Shown: piece after piece, positions 1-8,634 of the stretch
How the letters are laid out: the number at the start of each line of letters is the position of its first letter
Position numbering within the stretch: the stretch's first letter is position 1
Assembly: GCA_047972135.1 (NCBI GenBank)
Contig: JBKEAJ010000101.1
Coordinates: 1 to 49,594, forward strand
Direction of reading: 5' to 3'
DNA length: 49,594 bases
Origin: JBKEAJ01 sp047972135
Lineage (GTDB): Bacteria > Bacteroidota > Bacteroidia > Bacteroidales > Prolixibacteraceae
Program-made: the position numbers and the translations under genes
Notes under the pieces: generated by a model
What the model was told of the DNA's origin: nothing
The model's input: the letters and a program-made list of their open reading frames with translations, nothing else
Databases searched by the model: none

Positions 1-570
1 CCCGACAAAGAGCAGGAATTGATGTCGGCAGGAGACTTGACAACCGATTCTCTTTCCAACACACCTTTGCTCAATTTATATCGCAAGCAGGTAGACGTGT
101 CGGAAGCACAATGGAAGACAGAAAAAGCTAATCTTCTACCGAAGCTCAACCTCAGCTACTCCAATCAGGCTGTTGATGGCAAGTCAGGATTCAATGCATG
201 GGAAGCGGGAATATCAGTACCGCTAGTATTTTTCTCGCAATCGGGGAAAAACAAGGCGGCACGTATCAACTACGAAATCAACGGATTGGAATATCAACAA
301 AAAGAGTTGGAAATCAATTCGGCATACAGGCAGCTAGCAAGTCGCTACGCCGCCATTGTCGATGTGTTGAATTACTATAAAGCCGATGCACTCCCACTCG
401 CCGACGAGCAAATCAATGCGGCAAACTTGGGCTATCGTCTCGGCAGCCTCGATTATGTGCAGTTTATTCAAAATATGGAGACTGCCATCAACACCCGCAA
501 GGACTACCTGAGCAGGTTAGCAGAATATTACGAGATTAAGGAACAGATGGAATATTTACTGGGACAATAA
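1..570 (+). CDS. TolC-like outer-membrane efflux protein, C-terminal part (partial)
   Basis: The reading frame is open from base 1, so the gene begins upstream of the window; about 189 residues are visible. The segment has the alpha-helical, Gln/Asn/Ala-rich character of TolC/CusC-type outer-membrane channel proteins, including a GISVPLVF strand followed by long helices and an ending typical of the second TolC repeat (SLDYVQFIQNMET). It is followed 16 nt later by a CusB-type adaptor, so it belongs to a tripartite metal efflux operon. In Bacteroidota the TolC part is often fused to the C-terminus of the CusA/CzcA pump; whether that holds here cannot be told because the upstream part is missing. 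The first ATG in the frame is internal and is not a likely start. Confidence 0.8.
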   Translation, partial: PDKEQELMSAGDLTTDSLSNTPLLNLYRKQVDVSEAQWKTEKANLLPKLNLSYSNQAVDGKSGFNAWEAGISVPLVFFSQSGKNKAARINYEINGLEYQQKELEINSAYRQLASRYAAIVDVLNYYKADALPLADEQINAANLGYRLGSLDYVQFIQNMETAINTRKDYLSRLAEYYEIKEQMEYLLGQ

Positions 571-586
571 CTAAAAAACTATTATA

Positions 587-1858
587 ATGAATTTATTAAA
601 ATCAATAATAATCCTTGTTTTATTATCCGCATTAATGTCATGTGGCGGAGGCAACAAACAAGGCAAAGCGGCAGAGCCTGAGCATGAAGAGCATAGCGAG
701 GGCGAGGAAGGCGTAGTGAAATTGAGCGAAAAACAGAGAGATGCATTAGGACTAAAACTCGGCACTTTTGAGCAAAGAAATCTTACTACTTTGGTAAAGA
801 CAAATGGGCAGTTGGAAGTACCGCCTGCTGCAAGTGCATCGGTAACAGCCATTATCGGAGGCAACGTAAAAAGCATAAAGGTTTTTCAGGGCGACAAAGT
901 TCGTAAAGGGCAAGTATTGGCGAGCCTTGAACACCCCGATTATATCAGTTTGCAGGAAGATTATGCGGAAGTTGCCAACAGGTTGGACTTTTTGGAGCTT
1001 GAATACGAACGTCAGAAAAAGCTCTTTGAAAACAACGTGGGAGCGGGCAAGGATTTTCAGCAGGTAAAGGCAGAATTTGCTACTGCAAGGGCAAAAGCAG
1101 AGGGACTAAAAGCGAGACTTCGTTTATTACATTTATCTCCCGAAGATGCTAAAATCGGTAAGATCTCTAGTTCTGTCAATATTTTTTCACCCATCAGCGG
1201 CTATGTCAACGAAGTAAATATCAGCTTGGGGACTTATGCCAATTCGGAGGAAGAACTCTTTAATCTTACAAACAATCAGGAAATACATGCGGACTTTATG
1301 GTTTACGAAAACGATGTTCATCTGATAAAACCTGGTCAGAAGATTGATTTCACGGTTTCTAATCGTCCCGGCGAGGAGCTTACGGCAACGATATTCGCTA
1401 TTGGCAAGGAGTTTGAGCCAAACACTCGTGCTGTACATGTTCATGCCACCATCGGCAAAAATCCGGGTAATTTAATTCCGGGCATGTATGTATCGGGCAA
1501 TATCCATACCGATAAGAATTATGTTCCTGCCTTGCCCAACGAGGCTATCGTTTCGGAGGGAACCAAGTCCTATATTTTCATTTTAGACAAGAAAGGTACA
1601 GCACACGACGATGACGACAGCCACGACAAGGCGGAAGAACACGAACATTCTGGTAATGAAGAGCATTCTCATGACGACAAAAAACATGCTCATTCGATAG
1701 CATTTCGTATGATAGAAGTTATTACCGGCAAGCAAGATAATGGTTATACGGCAGTGACAGTACTCGAAGCACTGCCCGAAGATGCAGAAATAGTACTTAA
1801 CTCTGCGTATTATCTGTTGGCGGAAATTGGAAAGGAGGAGACCGAACACGCCCACTAA
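587..1858 (+). CDS. RND efflux periplasmic adaptor (CusB/CzcB type), His-rich
   Basis: 423 residues. It starts with a lipoprotein signal ending in a lipobox (LMSC, Cys about residue 19), so the mature protein is probably anchored in a membrane on the periplasmic side. Barrel-sandwich hybrid segments (VFQGDKVRKGQVLASLEHPDY, then FSPISGYVNEVNISLGTY) flank a helical hairpin (about residues 125-180), followed by beta-barrel and membrane-proximal parts, as in membrane fusion proteins linking an RND pump to a TolC channel. Residues about 338-372 form a His/Asp-rich insert with many HD, HEH and HSHDD motifs, which suggests metal binding (Zn/Co/Ni/Cu not resolvable). It lies 16 nt after the TolC-like gene and before a CDF transporter, supporting a heavy-metal role. 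Confidence 0.9.
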   Translation: MNLLKSIIILVLLSALMSCGGGNKQGKAAEPEHEEHSEGEEGVVKLSEKQRDALGLKLGTFEQRNLTTLVKTNGQLEVPPAASASVTAIIGGNVKSIKVFQGDKVRKGQVLASLEHPDYISLQEDYAEVANRLDFLELEYERQKKLFENNVGAGKDFQQVKAEFATARAKAEGLKARLRLLHLSPEDAKIGKISSSVNIFSPISGYVNEVNISLGTYANSEEELFNLTNNQEIHADFMVYENDVHLIKPGQKIDFTVSNRPGEELTATIFAIGKEFEPNTRAVHVHATIGKNPGNLIPGMYVSGNIHTDKNYVPALPNEAIVSEGTKSYIFILDKKGTAHDDDDSHDKAEEHEHSGNEEHSHDDKKHAHSIAFRMIEVITGKQDNGYTAVTVLEALPEDAEIVLNSAYYLLAEIGKEETEHAH

Positions 1859-1924
1859 CCTAGGTGCGTGCTGTCTCGTTGATGAAATGGGGTGTTTTAC
1901 GGCATCTCATTTCTATCTTTTTTG

Positions 1925-1932
1925 TATCTTTG
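1925..1932 (+). promoter_or_regulatory. -7 box for the CDF transporter gene
   Basis: TATCTTTG matches the Bacteroidota -7 consensus TAnnTTTG, 18 nt before the ATG at 1951. I do not see a clear -33 element at the usual spacing. It suggests that the CDF gene can be transcribed separately from the efflux operon. Confidence 0.5.
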
Positions 1933-1950
1933 TAAAGATAAGCAAGCTAT

Positions 1951-2874
1951 ATGGCACATAATCATACTCACGAACACGGTCATAGCCACCACCACCATGT
2001 GCATCCGACAGAGGTTTCGCACGGGCGAGCATTTGCCATAGGTATAGGGCTGAATGTCGTCTTTGTTATTGTCGAGGTGATTTACGGTTTAATTGCCAAC
2101 TCGTCGGCATTATTGGCAGATGCCGGACACAACGCAAGCGACGTGTTGGGGCTTGTGTTTGCATGGACGGCTGCTTGGCTTGCCACAATTAGACCCAAGG
2201 GGAAATATACCTACGGACTCCGCAAATCCACCATACTAGTTTCTATACTGAATGCCTTGCTCTTATTCGGAGCAGTTGGTTTTATTGCATGGGATGCTAT
2301 TGGGAAATTCAAAAATCCCGAACCTGTTGCCGGCACTCAAGTTATTATAGTTGCCGCAATAGGCATTATCATCAATACTGCTACGGCACTGATGTTTATG
2401 AAAGGACAGAAAGACGACCTCAACGTTCGTGGAGCATTTCTACACATGGCTGCCGATGCAGGCGTATCGCTGGGAGTTGTCATTGCAGGAGTACTGATAA
2501 ACCTTACAGGTCTTCATTGGATTGACCCCCTAACTAGTTTTCTGATTATCATTGTTATACTATGGGGGACATGGCGGCTGTTCACCGACTCTATAGACCT
2601 TGCTCTTGATGCTGTCCCCAAGAATATAAAGCTCGAAGAGGTAAGGAATTTTTTACTTTCGCAAGAGGAAGTCCACAACATCCACGACCTACATGTTTGG
2701 GCAATGAGCACCACTCAGGTTGCGCTTACCGCCCATTTGGTAGTTCTTCGCACGCCCGACGACAGTTTTATGGGGAGTTTACAGAAAAAACTAGAACACA
2801 AGTTTGGCATCAATCACACCACTTTTCAGATTGAGAATAAGGAGATGGAAAAGGATTGTCATCCGGTGGTTTAA
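1951..2874 (+). CDS. Cation diffusion facilitator family transporter (CzcD/ZitB-like)
   Basis: 307 residues with about six membrane segments and a C-terminal cytoplasmic domain of CDF type. The N-terminus is a His-rich tail (residues 3-19 hold ten His). The two paired metal-site motifs are visible: ADAGHNASD in the second membrane segment and HMAADAG in the fifth, giving the His/Asp tetrahedral site. The C-terminal domain contains VHNIHDLHVWAMS, the usual conserved stretch before the dimer interface. CDF proteins exchange cytoplasmic Zn or related ions for protons. The gene is 92 nt after the adaptor gene and has its own -7 box. Confidence 0.93.
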   Translation: MAHNHTHEHGHSHHHHVHPTEVSHGRAFAIGIGLNVVFVIVEVIYGLIANSSALLADAGHNASDVLGLVFAWTAAWLATIRPKGKYTYGLRKSTILVSILNALLLFGAVGFIAWDAIGKFKNPEPVAGTQVIIVAAIGIIINTATALMFMKGQKDDLNVRGAFLHMAADAGVSLGVVIAGVLINLTGLHWIDPLTSFLIIIVILWGTWRLFTDSIDLALDAVPKNIKLEEVRNFLLSQEEVHNIHDLHVWAMSTTQVALTAHLVVLRTPDDSFMGSLQKKLEHKFGINHTTFQIENKEMEKDCHPVV

Positions 2875-2880
2875 TAAGCG

Positions 2881-3852
2881 TCAGCGGTCAGCAAACCATC
2901 GAATAGCATCGTCTACCGCACTTTCGACAGAACGGAACTCTATACCCAAGCCTTCTTTTGCTTTTTTATTTGAATAGTAATTGTTTATTGTCAGTATCCG
3001 GGTGTTAGTGTAGGACAATTGTATTGGGAATCCCAAACGTCTTATGCCACTACCTATTATTCCTGCGAGCAGAAGAATAGGTTTTGGGACATTTATAAAG
3101 ATTGTTTTTTGATTATTTCTTTTTGCTACGAGTCTAAAAAAATCCCGATAGCTCATATTTTCATTTGCGAGTAGGTATTTTTCTCCTCTTTGTCCCTGCT
3201 TCATAGCCTTTATTGCAGCAAGCGACACATCCTTAACATGCACAAAGTTCTTTCCTCCCTTTGGATAGAAGACTATTTTCTTATTCAGTACCATCAGCAC
3301 CATTTTCCCTGAGCTTGGTTTGGAGTCGTAGGCTCCAATCATAAAGGTCGGGCTGACAGTAATGAGGTCGATATTGTCAGTTTCTTTGTCAACTAGTGCC
3401 TGCACCTTTGTTTTGCTGATGGCATAGTTTGATTTCGTGAATGGATATTTTATTGCTTTCTTCTCATTTCCCAAGTCCTCGAGCGAGCCATAGCCGTAAG
3501 TATTTGCAGTGCCGATATATACAAGTCTCTTGATATTATTAATCTTGCCTGCATCGATTACATTTTGAGTTCCATGCAAGTTCGCCTCGTCATAGTCCTC
3601 AGCTTTTAGCAGGCTTTGCGAGGTATTTGCGGCGGTGTGGATTATGTAGTCGCAATTCTCACTCAGCTCAATCAGTCTTTTCTTATCAGTAATATCTCCT
3701 TTTGCAAGTTCATAGCCTGCATTAGCAATATGCATTAAACTCCCGGGGTTTCTTACAAGTGCCTTCACGGCATATCCCCTCTCTAGCAAATCTAGGACTA
3801 TGTTTGTTCCTAGCAGTCCGTTTGCCCCTGTTACTAAGACTTTCTCTGTCAT
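2881..3852 (-). CDS. NAD(P)-dependent epimerase/dehydratase (extended SDR)
   Basis: 323 residues. A Rossmann nucleotide site is at the N-terminus (TGANGLLGTNI, residues 8-18), and the extended-SDR catalytic pair appears as YAISKTK (about residue 143). HTAANTS and VSPTFMIGAYD are typical of the NAD-dependent epimerase/dehydratase family. Substrate cannot be assigned from sequence. The start ATG overlaps the stop of the upstream SDR gene by 4 bp, so the two are translationally coupled. The pair may act on successive steps of a lipid, sterol-like or sugar substrate, but that is inference only. Confidence 0.85.
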   Translation of the reverse strand: MTEKVLVTGANGLLGTNIVLDLLERGYAVKALVRNPGSLMHIANAGYELAKGDITDKKRLIELSENCDYIIHTAANTSQSLLKAEDYDEANLHGTQNVIDAGKINNIKRLVYIGTANTYGYGSLEDLGNEKKAIKYPFTKSNYAISKTKVQALVDKETDNIDLITVSPTFMIGAYDSKPSSGKMVLMVLNKKIVFYPKGGKNFVHVKDVSLAAIKAMKQGQRGEKYLLANENMSYRDFFRLVAKRNNQKTIFINVPKPILLLAGIIGSGIRRLGFPIQLSYTNTRILTINNYYSNKKAKEGLGIEFRSVESAVDDAIRWFADR

Positions 3853-4691
3853 GCCTTCTGCAAGAATTTGTTTTCATCCCTCAGGATTTCACGTTTCACT
3901 TTATTGGTTGTAAACGACAGACATACTGAGGTAGGCAACGTTTTGGTCAACAACCAATTAAACTTGTTTCCAAGGCTTAATATCATTGTTTTTTCATGTC
4001 TGAACAATCTTTTTATCGACATTTTAGCAACTTTCTCGGGAGTTTGCTGTCCCAATTTTCCCCAAAATCCTTGTTCAATAATTCTTTTTGTTACGTCAGC
4101 ATTGGTTTTCATAGGTCCGGGATTAACGACACTCACAAAGACATTGGAATTTTTAAACTCTTCGTACAGCCCTCTTGAAAAACTCTGCACAAATGCTTTC
4201 GATGCAGGATAGACTGTTTTATAGCCGATAGGGCTGAACGCAGCCATACTCGCAACATTAAGGATATATCCTTGCTTTTGCTTTCTGAGATTTGGTAAGA
4301 TTTGATGCGTCAGCAAGGATGTAGCCATCACATTTAGCTCAATAATTTTTGAAATATACTCTGCATCGACAGCTTCAAATCTTTTTGTTCCACCTATACC
4401 TGCATTATTAATCAACATAAACACCTCAAAGTTTTCGTTTATTACTTCAGCAAGCTCAATAACATTATCCTTTTCAGACAAATCACATTCGTAGCACTGT
4501 GTATCAACACCATATTCAACCTTAAACTCATCGGCTCTCTCTTTCACTTCCGACTCGGGCAGGTCTACCAAAATTATATTTATGCCTCTTTTGCTTAACT
4601 CTTCGGAGAAGGCTCTGCCTAAGCCATTTGCAGCTCCGGTAATCAAGGCGTATTTATTATCAATACTTGTATGTTCGTTTTTCATGTTCAA
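3849..4691 (-). CDS. Short-chain dehydrogenase/reductase (classical SDR)
   Basis: 280 residues. The cofactor motif TGAANGLG lies at residues 18-25, NNAG at about 92-95, and the catalytic Ser and YPASK (Tyr/Lys) near residues 147-164, so all classical SDR active-site positions are present. It most resembles the DltE/YqjQ type of general SDR with a C-terminal basic tail (WLLTKTLP). It is the first gene of a two-gene operon with the epimerase that follows with a 4-bp overlap. Substrate unknown. Confidence 0.88.
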   Translation of the reverse strand: MNMKNEHTSIDNKYALITGAANGLGRAFSEELSKRGINIILVDLPESEVKERADEFKVEYGVDTQCYECDLSEKDNVIELAEVINENFEVFMLINNAGIGGTKRFEAVDAEYISKIIELNVMATSLLTHQILPNLRKQKQGYILNVASMAAFSPIGYKTVYPASKAFVQSFSRGLYEEFKNSNVFVSVVNPGPMKTNADVTKRIIEQGFWGKLGQQTPEKVAKMSIKRLFRHEKTMILSLGNKFNWLLTKTLPTSVCLSFTTNKVKREILRDENKFLQKA

Positions 4692-4723
4692 TATTAATTT
4701 CTATTTTCTCATCCCTATTTGTA

Positions 4724-4731
4724 CAAACGTA
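4724..4731 (-). promoter_or_regulatory. -7 box upstream of the SDR/epimerase operon
   Basis: Read on the minus strand this is TACGTTTG (TAnnTTTG consensus), about 33 nt upstream of the SDR start. No clear -33 box at 19-21 nt. Moderate support only. Confidence 0.4.
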
Positions 4732-4756
4732 AATATATTTATTATGTTATGCATAA

Positions 4757-5734
4757 TTATTCAACCCTCCCCGTTTCATCTTTTTTCTTTCCAAAGGTAT
4801 AAATAAAAGATATATTAGCTTGAGAGTTCCGCATCTTGAATCTACTGTTGTCGTACGACACAAGCTCCCCACTCTCATTATAGTTGGGTATTCTGTCGTC
4901 AACTTTGTAATCGGCAGTAACATTGAAACTACTCTCCACTCTTAGAGCACAAAATTTACTCAGCTTCACGTCAAAGCCACCGATTACACCAAAATTATGC
5001 GCATCATTATTAGTACGTGTTCTCAGATAATTGTAATTTATTCCTGCATAAGGACGTATAACAAACTTGTCGTAATACAGCAATAGCGGTACAGACAAGT
5101 TGTGCATTCCTGCACGATAGTTGCTATTCAGCTTGTCGAGAATCTCATCATTGTTGCCCGATGTGGCATAGCTTTGTCTGTCGCGGATTCCGAAAAGGTA
5201 AGCATATTCAAGTCCTGTTCTCAATCCAAAATAAGAGTTGCCGAAATTTCTTTTGGCATATACGCCCACGTCAGCCATCGCAGCAAATGGCTTTTGAGAA
5301 TCCTCATATTTGTAATTTTCCCACCACAGTCCCGAACCAAGTGAGACCTCGTAACTTGTTTGTGCCATCACCATTGTTTGAAATGCAAAGCAAAGGACAC
5401 CGAAAAAACCTAACTTCTTCATACTTTCTAATTTTTTAATGTTTTCACTAAGCATGATGGAGTTTATCGGAATGGTGGCACTTCCGTCTTCAGAAATAAG
5501 CAATAAACTTGCCTGTCCATCAGAGGAATCTAACTGCAAAACCTTGACAGTATTGAGTTCGTCGAGCAAAAGATTGTTTAGCTCAGATTTCAAAAACACC
5601 GTATCGTACACCACAATCGTGTCATACACTACAACATCCTCGTAGACATACACGGTATCTCTCTGAGCTTCCGCCCTAGAAAAAAGTCCAAAACACAGCA
5701 TCAAGGGCAGCAAATATCTAAATTTATTTCGCAT
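4757..5734 (-). CDS. Outer-membrane beta-barrel protein with a second, internal signal peptide
   Basis: The ATG at 5734 gives 325 residues; a TTG at 5746 is also possible. The N-terminus is a signal peptide ending AEAQ. It is followed by repeated short strands (DTVYVYEDVVVYDT and similar) and a small acidic region. At residue 105 (ATG at 5422-5420) a second complete signal peptide appears (MKKLGFFGVLCFAFQ...MAQ), followed by about 200 residues of alternating beta strands typical of an OmpW/PorT-like outer-membrane barrel that ends in strand YTFG. So either two ancestral genes have become fused in frame, or translation also starts at the inner ATG and produces a 221-residue barrel alone. The gene start overlaps the end of the sigma factor gene by 11 bp, indicating one transcript. 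Confidence 0.75.
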   Translation of the reverse strand: MRNKFRYLLPLMLCFGLFSRAEAQRDTVYVYEDVVVYDTIVVYDTVFLKSELNNLLLDELNTVKVLQLDSSDGQASLLLISEDGSATIPINSIMLSENIKKLESMKKLGFFGVLCFAFQTMVMAQTSYEVSLGSGLWWENYKYEDSQKPFAAMADVGVYAKRNFGNSYFGLRTGLEYAYLFGIRDRQSYATSGNNDEILDKLNSNYRAGMHNLSVPLLLYYDKFVIRPYAGINYNYLRTRTNNDAHNFGVIGGFDVKLSKFCALRVESSFNVTADYKVDDRIPNYNESGELVSYDNSRFKMRNSQANISFIYTFGKKKDETGRVE

Positions 5735-6758
5735 TAGTAGTATCAATAATGGTTACAGTATCTCGGACGATAACTTCCTTACGAATGATTCTATCTTTTT
5801 TTATCACAATGGGAGTTTGCTTCTGCAATATTCCTGTTTTTGAAACTGTATCAAGCTCTTCTGTCATCTCGTCAGCATTCTCCAACACCGAGTCTGCACT
5901 TTCCTTAAAATCAGCCTTCTGCAAGAAATCGTTCGACAGGGGTTCATTTTGTATAATCAGAGAGTCGGAAGAAATAGGAGGTATCTCTTGCTTCATGGGA
6001 GTATCATTTTTATTCATCGTATGGTATATTAGTAGTCCTGCCAATACCGCCGTCAACACTCCTGCTCCCGAATATACTGCAATATTGGCAAATGGAGTAA
6101 ATTTCGGCATAGCTGTAAGATTCCAATTTTGTTCGGTAGGAAATCTCAGATACTGTGGAGCAATCTCATAATTGCAAAAACATTTCTTGTATAGCCTATC
6201 AATTCTGGCAAGCCCACATGGAAACAAAATAAATGGGAGAGCACTTCGTTTTTTACGTTCTTTCTTAGCTAAAATCTCTTGTAATTTTTTTCTTGCTCTC
6301 GCCAAGTGTGATTTAGATGTTCCTGCGCTGATATTCAACTCCTTAGCAATTTCCTTATGTGAATATCCATCAAGTACATACATATTGAACACCAAGCGAT
6401 GATGCTCGGGCAATATTTTTATCGCTTCTAGCAATTCCTCTATAGTAAAGTTGTTCCACATAGCATCCTCTTCGTAATTATCAATCATATAGTGCATTAG
6501 CACCTCGCTATTACTGTCATTCACACGTTTGCTGTCTCGAATGTACATTAGTGCTGTATTTACAGTAATTTTTCTCAGCCACGCATCGAAATGCCCTGTA
6601 CCTTTAAATCCTTTGGCTTTGTTCATGGCAGTCATAAACGCATCATGAGCAAGGTCCTCTGCAACTTGTCGAACGGGCACATACCTAAAACAGACAGCTA
6701 TCATCTTTCCAATATTTCGCTGATATGCCTCCTCCCAAAAATCCTTTTTCACATTCAT
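5724..6758 (-). CDS. ECF sigma factor with C-terminal transmembrane and periplasmic extension
   Basis: 344 residues, nearly twice the usual ECF length. Residues about 10-80 form region sigma-2 (RQVAEDLAHDAFMTAM, GHFDAWLRKITVNTAL), and about 105-165 form sigma-4 with a helix-turn-helix (GYSHKEIAKELNISAGTSKS). A basic linker (KKERKKRS) follows, then Cys-containing residues 180-195, and a single hydrophobic helix at about 224-248 (ANIAVYSGAGVLTAVLAGLL). The last 95 residues are acidic and then end with alternating strands (VIVRDTVTIIDTT). The layout imitates an anti-sigma factor (cytoplasmic part, one membrane helix, periplasmic tail) joined to the sigma factor itself. This predicts a membrane-tethered regulator. 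The downstream barrel gene overlaps its end. Confidence 0.85.
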   Translation of the reverse strand: MNVKKDFWEEAYQRNIGKMIAVCFRYVPVRQVAEDLAHDAFMTAMNKAKGFKGTGHFDAWLRKITVNTALMYIRDSKRVNDSNSEVLMHYMIDNYEEDAMWNNFTIEELLEAIKILPEHHRLVFNMYVLDGYSHKEIAKELNISAGTSKSHLARARKKLQEILAKKERKKRSALPFILFPCGLARIDRLYKKCFCNYEIAPQYLRFPTEQNWNLTAMPKFTPFANIAVYSGAGVLTAVLAGLLIYHTMNKNDTPMKQEIPPISSDSLIIQNEPLSNDFLQKADFKESADSVLENADEMTEELDTVSKTGILQKQTPIVIKKDRIIRKEVIVRDTVTIIDTTNAK

Positions 6759-6856
6759 ATCTTCAAGCTTAAGCTCAATCTATACTTATTTTATATAGTG
6801 ATGCAAAGATGCTAAAAAGGTGGCAGTTTTTTCTTGAGAAATATCTTCTCCTCCCA

Positions 6857-6888
6857 TTTGCAAAGCAATCTGCCTTATATTATCTTTG
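6857..6888 (+). promoter_or_regulatory. Promoter of the uracil permease gene
   Basis: TTTG at 6857-6860, 20 nt spacer, then TATCTTTG at 6881-6888: both elements match the Bacteroidota vegetative promoter. The ATG is at 6916, giving a leader of about 20 nt. Confidence 0.8.
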
Positions 6889-6915
6889 TGAGCCTGAGAC
6901 AATCAATAAAAAATT

Positions 6916-8142
6916 ATGACACAATACAATACTTCTTCTTACATTTTACTAGGGTTTCAGCACGTTCTGGCAATGTTTGGCGCAACAGTATTAGTTCCTG
7001 CACTAACCGGGCTTGACCCGTCCATAGCCCTTTTGTGTGCAGGTGTCGGAACACTGATTTTTCACTCTGTAACGAAGTTCAAAGTACCCTCATTTTTGGG
7101 TTCGAGCTTTGCCTTTATTGGCGGTATACAGTTAGTGCTGAATAATATGGGCATGGCAGAGCTGAAGGGTGGTATTATCTGCGCAGGTCTTGTTTATATT
7201 CTTATTTCGCTCTTTATCAATCTGTGGGGAGTAGAGAAAATCAACAAACTCTTTCCGCCCATTGTAGTGGGTCCTGTTATAGTAGTAATCGGACTGCGTT
7301 TAAGTCCGATAGCCGTAAACAATGCTATGTATGTAGATGGGGTTTTCAACTCTACATCTCTACTAATAAGCTCTACCGTTATTATAAGCATGATTATCAG
7401 CAGTGTACTAGGAAAATCATTCTTCCGTCTTGTTCCCATTCTCACATCGGTCATCGTCGGATATATTGTTTCGAGTTTGTTGGGAGTACTGAACACCGAT
7501 GCCATTGCTGCGGCATCATGGTTTACGTTTAGCAATGATACGGTAGTGTCGACAATTACAACACTTCCCGAATTTTCGTGGAATGCAATTTTAGCCTTAG
7601 CACCAATAGCCTTAGTGGTATTTATGGAGCACATTGGCGACATAAAGAGCAACGGAGCGGTAGTTGGCAAGGACTTTGTAAAGAACCCTGGTCTCAACAG
7701 AACGATATTGGGTGATGGTTTGGCAACTATTTTTGCAGGGTTAATGGGAGGTCCTGCCAATACTACTTACGGCGAAAATACAGGAGTACTGGCGGTTACA
7801 AAGAATTACAATCCATTGGTATTGCGAGTAGCAGCGGTAATGGCAATTTTTCTAAGTCTTTTCGGGAAATTCGGAGCTGCCATCAGCAATATTCCACTTC
7901 CGGTAATGGGCGGTGTATCGGTAGTTCTTTTCGGTATGATTGCCGCCATAGGCGTACGAACAATGATAAATGCACAATTAGATTTTGGACACTCTCGAAA
8001 CCTCATTATAGCATCTATAATTTTAGTTTGCGGCATAGGTATTAATACGGTTCCATTCACTCAGTCAATAGAAGTCTCGGGACTTACCATTGCAGCATTT
8101 CTTGGGATAATTTTGAATGTTGTATTGCCCAAAGACATTTAG
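6916..8142 (+). CDS. uraA: Uracil/xanthine permease, NCS2 family (UraA-like)
   Basis: 408 residues, very hydrophobic with about 14 membrane segments. The N-terminal GFQHVLAMFGATVLVPALTG is the hallmark of UraA-type NCS2 proton symporters, and FMEHIGDIKSNGAVVGKDF plus GGPANTTYGENTG are the substrate and proton-coupling motifs (Glu of MEHIGD and Glu of YGENTG). The second motif favours uracil over xanthine. It imports uracil for pyrimidine salvage. Single gene with its own promoter; it ends 2 nt before the convergent M23 gene. Confidence 0.92.
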   Translation: MTQYNTSSYILLGFQHVLAMFGATVLVPALTGLDPSIALLCAGVGTLIFHSVTKFKVPSFLGSSFAFIGGIQLVLNNMGMAELKGGIICAGLVYILISLFINLWGVEKINKLFPPIVVGPVIVVIGLRLSPIAVNNAMYVDGVFNSTSLLISSTVIISMIISSVLGKSFFRLVPILTSVIVGYIVSSLLGVLNTDAIAAASWFTFSNDTVVSTITTLPEFSWNAILALAPIALVVFMEHIGDIKSNGAVVGKDFVKNPGLNRTILGDGLATIFAGLMGGPANTTYGENTGVLAVTKNYNPLVLRVAAVMAIFLSLFGKFGAAISNIPLPVMGGVSVVLFGMIAAIGVRTMINAQLDFGHSRNLIIASIILVCGIGINTVPFTQSIEVSGLTIAAFLGIILNVVLPKDI

Positions 8143-8144
8143 AC

Positions 8145-8630
8145 TTACCATTTGTTCTGCAAGTATGGACGAGGGTCGACGGGTTTGTCGTTAACTCGGA
8201 CTTCGTAGTGCAGATGAGGACCTGTCGAACGCCCCGTATTTCCCACTTTCCCGATAAACTGTCCTTTTTTCACTCTTTTACCAACCTTCACCCTTATGCG
8301 CGACAAATGTGCATATACTGATGAATATTGAGAGTCATGTTTAATGATAATCATTTTACCGTATCCCGATTTCCTGTTGCGTTTTGCATAGGTAACAATA
8401 CCTTTTGCGGCTGCAAAAACGTATGTTCCTTTTGGAGCAGCAAGGTCTTGTCCTGAGTGCATCCGCCCGTTTCGCATACCATAGTTTGACTGACTTGTAA
8501 TCTCCTTTTTTTTAATGGGATATATACTTGGATATGTATCTCTTACTGCATGTGGTCTTAAACCTTTGGCACAAGAGCCTAATAGAATAATGCTAATTAT
8601 GAGTATTGGAACTATGGTGTGTTTGTTCAT
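8145..8630 (-). CDS. M23 family metallopeptidase (LytM domain), lipoprotein
   Basis: 161 residues. A lipoprotein signal ends in LLGSC, so the enzyme is probably membrane-anchored in the envelope. The zinc ligands of the M23 fold are visible: HSGQDLA (His and Asp) and HLHYE (second His pair). GNTGRSTGPHLHYE and KGTYVFAAAKG are typical of peptidoglycan endopeptidases that cut cross-links. The single domain, without a coiled coil, suggests a small hydrolase. A -7 box (8635-8642 on the minus strand) sits only 5 nt ahead of the start, so the message may have almost no leader. Confidence 0.88.
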   Translation of the reverse strand: MNKHTIVPILIISIILLGSCAKGLRPHAVRDTYPSIYPIKKKEITSQSNYGMRNGRMHSGQDLAAPKGTYVFAAAKGIVTYAKRNRKSGYGKMIIIKHDSQYSSVYAHLSRIRVKVGKRVKKGQFIGKVGNTGRSTGPHLHYEVRVNDKPVDPRPYLQNKW

Positions 8631-8634
8631 TCTG

